From Paenibacillus mucilaginosus 3016 (GTDB taxonomy: Bacteria; Bacillota; Bacilli; Paenibacillales; NBRC-103111): a stretch of DNA of 64,000 nucleotides. Positions 9,708 to 18,604 of the stretch are shown here, piece after piece. The position numbers and the translations under genes are program-made. The stretch covers positions 1,692,001 through 1,756,000 of the forward strand of contig NC_016935.1 of assembly GCF_000250655.1 (NCBI RefSeq), given 5' to 3'. The notes under the pieces were generated by a model, which saw only the letters and a program-made list of their open reading frames with translations, did not search any database and had not been told where the DNA came from. Numbering within the stretch: position 1 is the stretch's first letter; each line of letters starts with the position of its first letter.

Positions 9708-11342
9708 CTACGGCTGTCCAATCCACTTACAAAGTTTGGCCTCAGTTTGCCTGAGGTAAGCCGCGGGGTTACGGCGGAAGCGTCTCCGTTTTGTTGTTTC
9801 AGTCAATCGTTCCTTCCAACGACTTCGTTCTCTGTAGAAAGTGTCGTAGGGAACAGATCGGAGACGGTGCAGTAAGTTTTTTTGCTTCAGGGCATCATCC
9901 ACAAGGACAACAAATTCCCCACTACGCAGTATGTGTTCGTTCCAACTGCGGCGGCCAGTTGTACGCCGGTGCTTGGTTTTGGTTTGGCGAAAGAATCGTT
10001 CGTGGTCGTTATTCGTTCTCGGAATATTCGGGGTATCGTAACACGTAAAAAGCCCCTTCCAAAAACCTTCAGTGTAACTCTGAAAATTGGTTAGGAGGGG
10101 CGTATCCTCCGTCCTAGTGTATGTCTGCTGCATCCAAGACAGCAGACAGCCCATTTCCCATCGAACCGTTTCACTACTCTGGTCCGCTTTTACAAGGGCA
10201 GGCTCCAATATTCTGGCTGTTTCCTGAATGGGGATCTGCCAACGCTTTACAGCTTCATACTGAGCAGTCAATTCCGGCAGCTTTCGGAAGAGTTTGGTTA
10301 TTTTACTCAGGAATGAAGGCCCCCTTTTTTTGCTTCACTTTGCTCCAGTGAAGCTTTTACTGCTTGGGCATTTTCGTAAATCCGAATACCAGGCAAGTCT
10401 AGGGGAGGGGTGCCGTCTTCCAAAAGCAGCGAGCGTGTGGCGGCCAGGTAATCCCGGGCTACTTCGGCTTCTACAGTGGACTCGTGCTCGACCTGTTTCT
10501 CAATTTCCCGAATACCTCGCAAGCTTTTTTTAATCTTCGGGTCTTCAGTTTACGGTCCCAAAATCGACTACCGGCTTGGCAATATCTTTGAGATAGTGGT
10601 ACTGGCAATATTGGTAAGGGGTGTCACCCCATGTTTCCTCCATAGCCATACGGATCGACCGTTGGCCATCACTTACCAACCCAACAACTGGATAATCCAA
10701 GTCCTTAACAGGCTTTAGCAGAGCTTTGAGCTCCGAGCACGATCCGCTTTTCAGGTTTTTGGCAGCTAAAATACGACCACTAAATCCTTCGCGAACAACA
10801 TAGAGCGTTTCATTACCTTTTTCGGGCTGAACCCCATCCATAGACAAGAGAAGGCCGCCATGTTCCTTTACGATTTTTTTTAAATCTTCCTTTACATCAT
10901 CGGTTAAAGAAGCGCGAAGCAAAGTTAGATACCATTCGTATAAACGCATCGCATGGCGCTCGGAGGTTGGAATCGCTCGCTGGGTCAACGCTTCGGATAT
11001 TTCAGTAACCGTCATATGCTGTTTGAAGCGCATTTCTCCAACAAGCACAAGAACGTCATAAGCATAAGATGTATGTTTTAAACATAGGGCGTCCGCTTGA
11101 GCCGAACGAAAATAACGCTCCAATTTACCGCAGGCTTCGTTCGGGCAGTGGTAGGCCATATTCCAGACATCTAAAATTCCCTTCAGTGTAGCTACAATCT
11201 TATGTGAAGCGGTATGATGCCGCTTGAGCTTCGTACCGCAATCCGGGCAGTGTGTCAGCTCGGGACGGAAGTAGATTCTTTTTTCAGGAATAAGTCGATT
11301 TCGAGGTAGCCCTCTTCTCGCTTTCATGAAAGATCCCTCCAA
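9708..11342 (-). pseudogene. DDE transposase, frameshifted at two places
   Basis: Three consecutive reading frames make up one transposase of about 540 residues. The first (11342-10545) has a zinc ribbon CPDCG...CPNEAC and the catalytic contexts SMDGVQ and VSDGQRSI. The second (10522-10307) is a helical linker. The third (10271-9708) carries NNDHERFFRQTK, which probably holds the catalytic Glu. One break lies near 10545-10560; the other is in an A7-G5 tract near 10325, where a one-base change restores reading (KITKLFRKLPELTAQ bridges the gap). The element should be unable to move unless another copy supplies transposase. Confidence 0.85.
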
Positions 11343-11401
11343 ATGGTCTGTACCGATAATTACCCATTGGAGGGGGCAGTTAGTAAGTTAATCAGCCGTA
11401 G
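9708..11401 (-). mobile_element. Insertion sequence with a broken transposase and 8-bp target duplication
   Basis: Terminal inverted repeats CTACGGCTG (9708-9716) and CAGCCGTAG (11393-11401) bound a 1694-bp element. Runs of exactly eight T on each side (9700-9707 and 11402-11409) fit an 8-bp target duplication. The stop codon of the transposase lies in the left terminal repeat. The family is not named here: an N-terminal zinc ribbon and 8-bp duplications occur in several groups. The element is inserted after the ABC exporter operon and 8 bases upstream of the -35 box of the merR promoter. Confidence 0.85.
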
Positions 11402-11416
11402 TTTTTTTTAACATTC

Positions 11417-11448
11417 TTGACCTTTACACTAATGTGAAACTTTATAAT
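11417..11448 (+). promoter_or_regulatory. MerR-type promoter with a 20-bp spacer
   Basis: TTGACC (11417-11422) and TATAAT (11443-11448) are separated by 20 bp, longer than the optimum and typical of MerR-activated promoters. The spacer holds an imperfect palindrome centred on CACTAATGTG. Nearly the same arrangement occurs at 24468-24499. It should drive merR and the reductase gene behind it, with autoregulation. Confidence 0.75.
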
Positions 11449-11482
11449 AAAGTAAGTGTTCCAAAGCTGTGAGGTGATCGTT

Positions 11483-11866
11483 TTGAAGATAGGAAAGGTA
11501 AGAAAAATAACCGGCGTTAGCGCCCGGTCGATTCGCTATTATGAGGAGAAAGGATTGATCAAAGCATCTCGTCAAGAAAATAATTACAGGGAATATGACG
11601 AAAAGGTGATCGATTCCATAAACGCAATTCAACTCTATCTAGGGTTAGGGCTTACAACGGACCAAATTCAAGACATCATCTTCTGCAAATATCCTGAGCA
11701 TCAGGAGCATAAAGATAAGGACGTCTATTGTGAGGAATTACTGCTTATGTATCAGTCGAAAATGCAAGAGATCAATCAACAAATAGCTGCATTAACCGAA
11801 GCGAAGTTCAATTTGGCCGAAAAAATCAATCACATGGTACAAAAACGGGAGGAGGAAAACAAGTGA
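11483..11866 (+). CDS. MerR family transcriptional regulator
   Basis: A regulator of about 127 residues with the N-terminal MerR helix-turn-helix (KVRKITGVSARSIRYYEEKGLI) and a coiled-coil dimerisation helix at the C-terminus rich in Glu, Gln and Lys. One Cys pair (FCKYPEHQ, VYCEELL) is too sparse to call a metal site. TTG 11483 is preferred because GAGGTGAT lies 5 bases upstream; the upstream in-frame GTG 11456 would sit at the transcription start. The stop overlaps the start of the NmrA-like gene. It likely senses a small electrophile or drug and activates its own promoter. Confidence 0.88.
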   Translation: MKIGKVRKITGVSARSIRYYEEKGLIKASRQENNYREYDEKVIDSINAIQLYLGLGLTTDQIQDIIFCKYPEHQEHKDKDVYCEELLLMYQSKMQEINQQIAALTEAKFNLAEKINHMVQKREEENK

Positions 11867-12690
11867 CTATATTAGTTACAGGGGCAACGGGAACCGTAGG
11901 GCGACACGTCGTGGAGCAACTTATTCAAAAGGGGCAAAAGGTGCGTGCATTGACACGTAATCCGCTGCAGGCCAATCTTCCTAATGAGGTAGAGGTTGTT
12001 GCGGGAGATTTAAGTGATCCAAGTACGCTAGTTTCTGCGTTGGTTGGCATAAGCGGCATGCATTTAATTACAACAGGCGCTGAATATACCCCGTTACAAA
12101 CAGGCCCAGAAATTGTTGAACTTGCTGAGAAGGCTGGGGTACGCAGGGTTACCCTTTTATGGAACGGAGAGAAAGGCCCTTTTGAGAGGGCAATTGAGGC
12201 CAGTAGTCTGGAGTGGACTCAACTTCAAGCCTTTGAATTTATGGCAAATGCACGAAAATGGGCGAACTCAATACGCTCTGTGGGGGTTGTTCGAGATATG
12301 TTTGGAGGATCACGAATTGCTTCTGTTCATGAAGCGGATATTGGAAGAGTCGCAGCGGTTGCACTAACTGAGGAAGGTCATTCAGGTAAAATATACACAC
12401 TAACAGGGCCTGAGAGTTTGTCGGTTCCAGATAAAGTCCGGATAATTAGTGAGGTTATCGGACGTGAAATTCAATTTATTGAGAGCTCCGAAGAAGAAGA
12501 ACGTGAACAGATGAGAAGAATGGGTGTTCAGGAGGATGCAATTGATTACGTGATTAGTTGGCACCTTAATCCGCCTAAAACTGCTTATAAGGTTTTGTCG
12601 ACAGTTGAGGAAGTAACAGGACATAAGCCGTATACTTTCGCAGAGTGGGTTAAGGAGAATGCAGGATTTTTTATATCGGATGTTTCTTGA
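11863..12690 (+). CDS. NmrA-like NAD(P)-binding reductase
   Basis: A 275-residue atypical short-chain dehydrogenase. The nucleotide-binding motif VTGATGTVGRHVV is at the N-terminus, followed by VRALTRNP, typical for NADP ribose-phosphate contact, and GDLSDPSTL. No YxxxK catalytic pair is evident, as in NmrA/HSCARG sensor-like proteins and NAD(P)H:quinone reductases of this group. GTG start overlaps the merR stop by four bases, so the two are translationally coupled. A role in redox or electrophile response under MerR control is inferred. Confidence 0.85.
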   Translation: MTILVTGATGTVGRHVVEQLIQKGQKVRALTRNPLQANLPNEVEVVAGDLSDPSTLVSALVGISGMHLITTGAEYTPLQTGPEIVELAEKAGVRRVTLLWNGEKGPFERAIEASSLEWTQLQAFEFMANARKWANSIRSVGVVRDMFGGSRIASVHEADIGRVAAVALTEEGHSGKIYTLTGPESLSVPDKVRIISEVIGREIQFIESSEEEEREQMRRMGVQEDAIDYVISWHLNPPKTAYKVLSTVEEVTGHKPYTFAEWVKENAGFFISDVS

Positions 12691-12790
12691 ATCTATTATT
12701 TCGAGGTAGTGAAATAGAAAAACGTGTCTGAGTGCATCTCTGGTAACTATGAGGTCAGGGGTTCGTCTGCGTAAGGAGGCGAACCTCGAA

Positions 12791-12885
12791 TTGTTACGGT
12801 ATCGGGTAACGATAGTACAACAACTAGGGAGCAGTTCGCCGCGCCAGCTGCTTCCTTCTTCATTAAAGTAACGGGCAGGATAACG
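12791..12885 (+). repeat. Dispersed motif-hairpin-motif element, copy R1
   Basis: Left motif TCGGGTAACGATAGTACAAC, then CTAGGGAGCAG ... CAGCTGCTTCC as a hairpin, then right motif TTCATTAAAGTAACGGGCAG. The left and right motifs are diverged direct copies of each other. See the finding on the whole family. Confidence 0.75.
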
Positions 12886-12986
12886 CAATGGGGCCGTAAA
12901 TTTGCTCGATTAGCAACACCCAATGACCATCATGCGGGAGACCTTGCATTGCGTCGGAGCATGCTATGCCCAATCCAATAAAAAGA

Positions 12987-13011
12987 AGTCGACCATCTCG
13001 TTGGTCGACCT
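12987..13011. terminator. Hairpin of the AAAAAG-stem-CTTTATT type
   Basis: A stem of about 10 bp (AGTCGACCA / TGGTCGACC) preceded by AATAAAAAG and followed by pyrimidine- and T-rich sequence ending ATTATTGTGC. The same layout occurs at 24245-24270 and 27702-27727, so it is a small repeat family of probable bidirectional terminators. The rest of 12886-13254 holds no gene that I can support. Confidence 0.5.
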
Positions 13012-13254
13012 ATACTTACATTATTGTGCGGTCAGGATCTGTGGACCTTCAGCTGTAATGGATCGGCAGCTTATTGCGTTAACTGAATTATAATGAAATC
13101 AAGGTCGCTGAATAAGGTTCAATGTGAGACATTTAGTACTCCAATGTTTCAGGGGAAATAAGCACAATATTTCCATTTAAGCAGCTTACTTCTTCGCATG
13201 AACGTCGTATAATGGAAGCTGATCATCTCTTGTTGAGTCTCGGAGGTACGAATC

Positions 13255-14052
13255 ATGAGCAATGTGAACGCACCATTTCGGGCAAGAATCGGATTGTTGA
13301 ACGACGGACCGCTTACGTTCGATCAGTTGAGCACTGTTCTCGAACGAACGGCATTCGCGGTCCCTTTTGAAAATTTTGCAATCATCGAATCCAGAACGCA
13401 GACCATCTCAAAGGAGCAGCTTTTGGACAAAATAACGGTTCAAGGTGAAGGAGGCCTATGCTATGAATTGAATACACTGTTTTACTTCTTCATGCTGGAC
13501 AACGGACTGGACGCCCGGCTGGTCAGCGGCGTGGTATACAATCACGAGAAGCAGCGTTACCCGGCCACCGGACGTACGCATGTTACGATTCTGCTCCGGC
13601 ATGAGAATCGGACTTACCTCATCGATACGGGATTCGGCAGTAATCTGCCGCTGCGACCTTTGCCGTTATCAGGCGAGCCTGTCTCCTCTTCGAATGGGGA
13701 CTTTCGTATTGTCCCGGCGTACGGCGAGCATGCCGAGCTTGGTGATTACGTCCTGGAGATGAAGCTGAAGCATAAGCACAGCGAGTGGATGACCGGCTAC
13801 GTATTCGATACCGCGAAGACTATTACCGACGATACCGAGCTGAATGCGATTCAGCGCATAATCGCCGAGCATTCCGACTCGCCGTTCAACAAGAAACCGC
13901 TTGTCACGAAGGTCACGGAGCGCGGAACGATCACGTTGACCCCCTCCTTCTTCACGGAGTGGTGTGACGGAGTCATGACCAAGACACCGGTAGACGAGTC
14001 TAGCTACAGGGAACTTCTGTGGCGATATTTCGGGATGCGTAGACCTCGGTAA
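13255..14052 (+). CDS. Arylamine N-acetyltransferase
   Basis: A 265-residue NAT-family enzyme that moves an acetyl (or other acyl) group from CoA to aromatic amines and hydrazines, or acts in amide formation in secondary metabolism. The catalytic triad is visible: Cys in GGLCYELN, His in RTHVTILL and Asp in LIDTGFGSN. Length is normal for the family. GGAGGT lies 7 bases before the ATG. It stands alone between repeat elements and is therefore likely an acquired single-gene unit. The substrate cannot be told. Confidence 0.93.
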   Translation: MSNVNAPFRARIGLLNDGPLTFDQLSTVLERTAFAVPFENFAIIESRTQTISKEQLLDKITVQGEGGLCYELNTLFYFFMLDNGLDARLVSGVVYNHEKQRYPATGRTHVTILLRHENRTYLIDTGFGSNLPLRPLPLSGEPVSSSNGDFRIVPAYGEHAELGDYVLEMKLKHKHSEWMTGYVFDTAKTITDDTELNAIQRIIAEHSDSPFNKKPLVTKVTERGTITLTPSFFTEWCDGVMTKTPVDESSYRELLWRYFGMRRPR

Positions 14053-14394
14053 GATGTTGCGTTGCGTACTCTTTATTGTAAAGGGGCTTGTCGCGATGCA
14101 GATCCTAAACTAGAACAATGTGAAAAGTTGAGAGAGAGGTGGAGGGCCTAGCCTTGCCTCCTTTTTGTCTGCCCGCTGAGTCTCAAAAACGGCCGTTTAA
14201 GAAACAATCTTTAAGTTACTATGAATCCCATACATTCGTGTAGTCTAATGGTGTCTAAACTCGTGCCAAAATCTATGTTACATAAACGTGTGTTTATGAT
14301 GCTATTAAGGCGTGTACCGGAAAGAAAAGTACACAAGAAGAGGGACCCGAACGATCATATTTCTGGGGACGGAATGTGCTTTTCTGATCAAAAC

Positions 14395-14701
14395 GAAGAA
14401 CGATGGCACAACAACCAGGGAGCAGATCGACGCGCGGCAGCTGCTCCCTGGTCTCGTTAAAGTAATGGGTAATAAGCCTGTAAGTGGACCTTGTTTGAGC
14501 AAAAGGTCAATACAATTTGCCCCCTTTTTGCCCCCCACAATTTGAAAAGCTATGAACCTAGATGAAAATTGATTCTCAATAAATTCCTTATTTCTCGAGG
14601 TTTTTATGAGTTATAAAACCCAATAAAAGCCTTCACTAATAAAGTTCGAGATGGAAGGTTCGATCGGTTAAGCCTTATAGATCAAGGGTTTCGGTGGGAC
14701 C
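14395..14701 (+). repeat. Left arm of a 290-bp inverted repeat, including element R2
   Basis: About 300 bases that match the reverse complement of 18237-18515 closely (I estimate near 90 percent by eye). The outer edge is a motif-hairpin-motif element (14395-14475) whose stem is CCAGGGAGCAG / CTGCTCCCTGG. Next come GTAAGTGGACCTTGTTTGAG, TGCCCCCTTTTTGCCCCCCA and ACCTAGATGAAAATTGATTC, all shared by both arms. The inner edge abuts the 3' end of an integrase relic. The stretch 14053-14394 before it has no gene I can support. Confidence 0.88.
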
Positions 14702-14732
14702 AAAGTGTGGTTTGCCCACATTTTTCCCACCG
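14692..14732. terminator. Nested palindrome after the integrase relic
   Basis: CGGTGGGA and TTCCCACCG form the outer stem, with an inner GTGTGG / CCCACA stem. It lies two bases beyond the integrase stop. It may be the integrase terminator or part of an attachment site. Confidence 0.55.
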
Positions 14733-14733
14733 A

Positions 14734-15066
14734 TTATTTTTGAACATATCTTTCGTAGAGGGCGAGCGCATCGTCCTCTATTTTTTTTGTGACATGCAGA
14801 TACGTGTCTGCGGTAATTTTTACGCTTGCGTGTCCAAGTCGCTCGGACACGTATTTTATATTTGCGCCCGCTTCAAGTAGGTGGACTGCGTGAGAATGGC
14901 GAAGTGCGTGGGGGGAAAGAACGGGTAAGTTTGCTCTTTTACATACGGCTTTAAAATAATCACGAACGACATTAGTACGAAGCCATCTTCCATCATGCTG
15001 ATGAAATACAATATTGTCTTTTAACTCATGAATTCGCAGGATTTCACCCTTAGCAGAATTGTAGTA
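14734..15066 (-). pseudogene. Tyrosine recombinase (integrase) C-terminal relic 1
   Basis: About 110 codons on the minus strand are open without a start, ending at the TAA at 14736-14734. The catalytic-domain residues are all present: HALRHSHA (HxxR), [11 protein letters not shown] (LGH) and DTYLHV with the nucleophile Tyr. The N-terminal and central parts are missing; a stop lies just upstream at about 15068. It resembles phage or ICE integrases. Its 3' end faces the inverted repeat, as an integrase beside its attachment site would. Two shorter relics of the same gene are at 18135 and 45245. Confidence 0.88.
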
Positions 15067-15295
15067 TTAGATGAATGCTAGAGAAGTTCGGGGGTTGGGG
15101 CAGAAAAGGGTATGCGGGAATAGAGGGAAGGGAACTTCCCCCAGTTTGTTCCATATCATGCACGTCTCCATTTCGCCCTTAGAGATTCTCACTTCCATGT
15201 CTCAACGGGTCATAGTGTCATCTATGAAGGTACAGAAATTATTGGTAAGGACCTACAAGTACAGAAAAAGCAATCATTGATTGAACTAAACCATC

Positions 15296-15327
15296 GGCTG
15301 CCGGTTATTATCCGGCAGCCTTTTTTT
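15296..15327 (+). terminator. Strong rho-independent terminator
   Basis: GGCTGCCGG and CCGGCAGCC flank a short loop and are followed by seven T. No intact gene precedes it. The segment 15170-15330 reads as a short open stretch containing RDSHFHVSTGHSVIYEG, which I cannot identify, so this may be the end of a lost gene. Confidence 0.75.
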
Positions 15328-15439
15328 CGCTAAGGGAGGATTAAAAACTGAGCACTATCATATTCATAGGTCATCGCATTACATTGCCTATAACTTAGGT
15401 GTACTAAAAAACATGCGCACATATAAGTGATACGTAATA

Positions 15440-15484
15440 AAGGGGATGCCCTCCAGATGATGTGTGGAGGCATCCCCTTTTTGG
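15440..15484. terminator. Bidirectional terminator upstream of the beta-lactamase-like gene
   Basis: AAAGGGGATGCC and GGCATCCCCTTTTT form a long stem, extended by CTCCA / TGGAG with a one-base bulge. It has A-rich sequence on the left and T-rich on the right. It insulates the gene at 15680. Confidence 0.7.
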
Positions 15485-15510
15485 TAAAGTTGATTAAGCT
15501 ACCATGAAAA

Positions 15511-15530
15511 TTCATCCTCTGTGGTGCAGC
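15511..15530 (+). repeat. 20-nt sequence repeated at 39221
   Basis: TTCATCCTCTGTGGTGCAGC occurs here and again, perfectly, at 39221-39240, both in intergenic DNA on the plus strand. Its role is unknown. Confidence 0.6.
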
Positions 15531-15679
15531 GCTGATTATTGTGCTGCATGAATGGCTAATGGCAGGCAAGATAGGAGTAATTCAGGGATAATATTATTTT
15601 TTTGTTAAATTTATCCAAGCGCAGTTTGTTGTGTTATATTTAATCGGAATTTATTCATAAATTTAAGGAGGATTTACAA

Positions 15680-17755
15680 ATGTTTAACAAAAAAAATGTT
15701 ATCATCGCAAGTTTTTTTTTATGTTCATCTCTAATTTTCCTTTCAGCAGGACCAACAATTATTAAAGCTGATTCTGTGATCACCTACGAAGGAACCAGGC
15801 AAGCTGCGAAGGAGAAGGCAGATCTCCTCACGAATACTTACGGAACGAACAGCGTGCAGTACGCCATTATCGATCATGGCAGCATCGTCGTATCCGGCCA
15901 ATCCGGCAAGAATAATGAGAAGGGACAGAATCCGCTCACGAAAGACACGATGTACGGGATCGGCTCGACGAGTAAAATGTTTACCACGGTTGCCGTCATG
16001 CAGTTGGTCGACCAAGATAGAATCGATCTCGATACGCCGATCGTCCAGTATATCCCCGAGTTTACGATGAAGGATGAACGTTACAAGCAGATTACGCCGC
16101 GCATGCTGCTGAATCATTCTTCCGGTCTGGACGGATCGTCGATGACGAACGCCTTTTTATTCGAAGATAACGATACTTACGCCTACGACACACTACTGAA
16201 GCAACTGGCCGGTCAGACCTTGAAGGCGGACCCCGGCGCTTATTCAGTTTACTGCAACGACGGATTTACGCTGGCCCAGATTCTGATCGAGCGAGTCAGC
16301 GGTATGGACTTTACCTTTTATATCCATCGATATATTACGGAACCTCTGGGTATGGCCAATACGGTGACGCCGCTCGATTCTCCGAACACAGCGAAGATGG
16401 CGGGACTCTATTATCCTACCTACGCAGGGCAACTTCCCAACGAGACGTTCAACGTGATCGGAACGGGAGGCATTTATTCCACGGCGGAAGATTTGGCTCG
16501 ATTCTCGCAAATTTTCACGGGGGAAGCGGAAGAAGTCTTGTCCGGCAAATCGGCTGCGGCCATGGCGCAAGACGAGTATAAGACACCTTTGTGGCCTGAT
16601 GATGCGGACAACTCAACCGAATACGGTCTCGGCTGGGACAGTGTCAATCTGTATCCCTTCGGCGAATACGGAATAAAGGCGCTGACCAAAGGCGGGAACA
16701 CGTTTCTCTATCACTCATCGCTCGTTGTGCTTCCCGAGCAAAACATGGCAGCAGCTGTCGTCTCTTCCGGCGGGCGCAGCGAGTTCGACGAGCTTCTGGC
16801 GAAAGAAATCCTGCTTCAGGCACTGAAGGAGAACGGGACAATTGCCGAATTTAAACCTGAAAAGTCGTACGGTGTGCCGGTAAAGGCTAATATGCCGGAG
16901 TCCGTGCTGCAGTATTCGGGAATCTATGGCGCGACCAATACAACGATAAACATCGATATTACCGAAGGCGGCGTCATGTCCATTACTTCGGAGCAGTCGC
17001 CCGATAATCCGGCCCAGATCTTCGAGTATTCGGCGGACGGCACGTTCAAGAGTGCGGATGGGAATGTGATGATCAGCTTCGTGACGGAGGAGAACGGCCG
17101 CATCTACTTATGGATGCGTCAATACGCTTCGCTGCCGGGTCTTGGGCAGAGGGCAGTTTCAGAGTACAACGCCGAGAAGCTCCAGCCCCAAGATCTTCCG
17201 ACAGAGACAAAAGAAGCATGGATTCAGCGCGACGGCAAGAAGTATTATCCACTGAATGAGAAGTATACGTCGCTCATTTATTTGGTGTCGGGAACCATCC
17301 AATTGAATGTGTCGAAACAATTGCCGGGGTACGTGTTGGATAAGCGAATAACAGGCCCGAATACGGCCGTCTCCGAATTGCAAATTCCAGGAACGAGCGG
17401 CCGGGATCTCTCAGGTTATACGTTCTTTACACTGGACGGCGTTGAGTACCTGAATATTGGTGGAAGCATCTTAGTAAACGAGGACGCCGTGAAGCCTGTC
17501 AACGTCGCTGAGAAGTCAATCGTTACCATTCCGTCGAGCGGCTACGCCAAATGGTATACGATAAGCGATAAAGACGGGGGCAAAACCGTTAAGGTGAGCA
17601 TGTCCTCGAAGGCTTCCTTCGCTGTTTATAATGCAGAGGGGACATGTATCTACTTCAGTGTCATCGGAACCAATGATCAGGTCGAGCTGCCTGCGGGAGG
17701 ATCGATTGTTTTCGCCGGGGATGCCGGCACGAAGTTCGAGATTTCCGCGCAGTAA
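15680..17755 (+). CDS. Secreted serine hydrolase of the beta-lactamase/penicillin-binding family
   Basis: A 691-residue protein with an N-terminal signal peptide (KKNVIIASFFLCSSLIFLSAGP; cleavage near residue 30). The class C beta-lactamase-like domain spans about 35-390: nucleophile motif STSKMF, a YCN triad in SVYCNDGFTL, and a TKGG-type third motif in LTKGGNTF. A C-terminal extension of about 300 residues is probably beta-rich and may bind a substrate or the cell wall. Such proteins are often D-aminopeptidases or esterases and not true beta-lactamases. AAGGAGG precedes the ATG. The gene is bracketed by the large inverted repeat and integrase relics, so it looks like cargo. Confidence 0.88.
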   Translation: MFNKKNVIIASFFLCSSLIFLSAGPTIIKADSVITYEGTRQAAKEKADLLTNTYGTNSVQYAIIDHGSIVVSGQSGKNNEKGQNPLTKDTMYGIGSTSKMFTTVAVMQLVDQDRIDLDTPIVQYIPEFTMKDERYKQITPRMLLNHSSGLDGSSMTNAFLFEDNDTYAYDTLLKQLAGQTLKADPGAYSVYCNDGFTLAQILIERVSGMDFTFYIHRYITEPLGMANTVTPLDSPNTAKMAGLYYPTYAGQLPNETFNVIGTGGIYSTAEDLARFSQIFTGEAEEVLSGKSAAAMAQDEYKTPLWPDDADNSTEYGLGWDSVNLYPFGEYGIKALTKGGNTFLYHSSLVVLPEQNMAAAVVSSGGRSEFDELLAKEILLQALKENGTIAEFKPEKSYGVPVKANMPESVLQYSGIYGATNTTINIDITEGGVMSITSEQSPDNPAQIFEYSADGTFKSADGNVMISFVTEENGRIYLWMRQYASLPGLGQRAVSEYNAEKLQPQDLPTETKEAWIQRDGKKYYPLNEKYTSLIYLVSGTIQLNVSKQLPGYVLDKRITGPNTAVSELQIPGTSGRDLSGYTFFTLDGVEYLNIGGSILVNEDAVKPVNVAEKSIVTIPSSGYAKWYTISDKDGGKTVKVSMSSKASFAVYNAEGTCIYFSVIGTNDQVELPAGGSIVFAGDAGTKFEISAQ

Positions 17756-17834
17756 CGTCGCAATAGGTATTTCATAACTGGCCAAGATACAGTCCTGCGT
17801 ATAAGTAAGAAGAAGACTCCTCAAGAAAAGTTGG

Positions 17835-17883
17835 AATTTTCATGATTCCGTGGTGCCGCGTTCGCGTGGCATGGATGGCTAAA
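17835..17883 (+). repeat. 49-bp palindromic repeat, copy 1, next to an IS110 relic
   Basis: It holds the hairpin GTGCCGCGTTCGCGTGGCAT and is followed at once by the left end of an IS110-family relic (ACATTCCTGTA). The same 49 bp with one base change lies inverted at 19403-19451, beside another IS110 element. Confidence 0.8.
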
Positions 17884-17920
17884 CATTCCTGTATAGCCTA
17901 AGAAAACGGCTTTGTCAAAA

Positions 17921-17976
17921 AAGGAGCGCCTCGGTATGATGGGTTTGTCCACTACACCATCAAGGAGGCGCTCCTT
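17921..17976 (+). ncRNA. Structured leader of an IS110 relic
   Basis: A perfect 12-bp stem (AAGGAGCGCCTC / GAGGCGCTCCTT) encloses an inner GATGG / CCATC stem and ends 3 bases before the transposase ATG, so the ribosome site lies in the stem. IS110 elements encode a bridge RNA in a terminal noncoding segment; this may be part of one, or a translational control hairpin. Confidence 0.5.
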
Positions 17977-17979
17977 ACT

Positions 17980-18140
17980 ATGAAGTTTAAGCAATCTGAC
18001 GCACAAAATCAACGGATTGAACGAATTACTACCTCTCACCTGGTTGTAGGAATTGATATGGCAAAGTAAACTCATGTCGAAGAAGCCACCAACTTCCGGG
18101 GAATCGTCCTTTCCAATCGGCATCTTTCCTTCAAGAACAA
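17980..18140 (+). pseudogene. IS110-family transposase N-terminal relic
   Basis: About 53 codons match the start of the transposase at 25679: QNQRIERITTSHLVVGIDMAK here against QNQRVERISTSTLVIGIDIAK there, then NFRGIVLSNRHLSFKN. An in-frame TAA follows GIDMAK. Homology stops at 18140, where the sequence joins an integrase relic. The first catalytic Asp (GID) remains; everything else is gone. Confidence 0.85.
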
Positions 18141-18245
18141 AAAAAAATAGAGGACGATGCACTCGCCCTCTACGAAACATATGTCTTGCCCGGAAACCGG
18201 GCAAAAAACGGACAAAAGCTATTAAACGATTCAGCAAACCCTTGA
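18135..18245 (+). pseudogene. Integrase C-terminal relic 2
   Basis: [15 protein letters not shown] matches the last residues of relic 1 ([17 protein letters not shown]) and then diverges into LPGNRAKNGQKLL before a TGA at 18243. It is fused directly to the IS110 relic and points toward the right arm of the inverted repeat, the mirror image of relic 1. Confidence 0.85.
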
Positions 18246-18515
18246 TCTATAAGGCTTAATCGATAAATCCTTCCGTCTCGAACTTTATTAGTGAAGGCTT
18301 TTATTGGGTTTTATAACACATAAAAATCCTTGAGAAATAAGGTATTAATGAGAATCAATTTTCATCTAGGTTCATTGCTTTTCAGGCTGTGGGGGGCAAA
18401 AAGGGGGCAAGCTGTATAGACTCTTTGCTCAAACAAGGTCCACTTACAGGCTAATTACCCATTACTTTAACGAGACCAGGGAGCAGCTGCCGCGCGGCGA
18501 TCTGCTCCCTGGTTA
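18237..18515 (-). repeat. Right arm of the 290-bp inverted repeat, including element R3
   Basis: The reverse complement of this stretch follows 14411-14701 almost base for base with few small gaps. The outer edge holds a motif-hairpin-motif element (18450-18512) with stem CCAGGGAGCAG / CTGCTCCCTGG. The upstream motif is missing in this copy. The two arms are about 3.5 kb apart and bracket the beta-lactamase-like gene. Confidence 0.88.
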
Positions 18516-18604
18516 ATGTAGCCGCGGTCATCTGGCCGGCTGTCTAAATAAAAGCCTCTTCGCATTCAACTAACGTTCCCCGATAGTTGAACGAGCGTCA
18601 ACAA

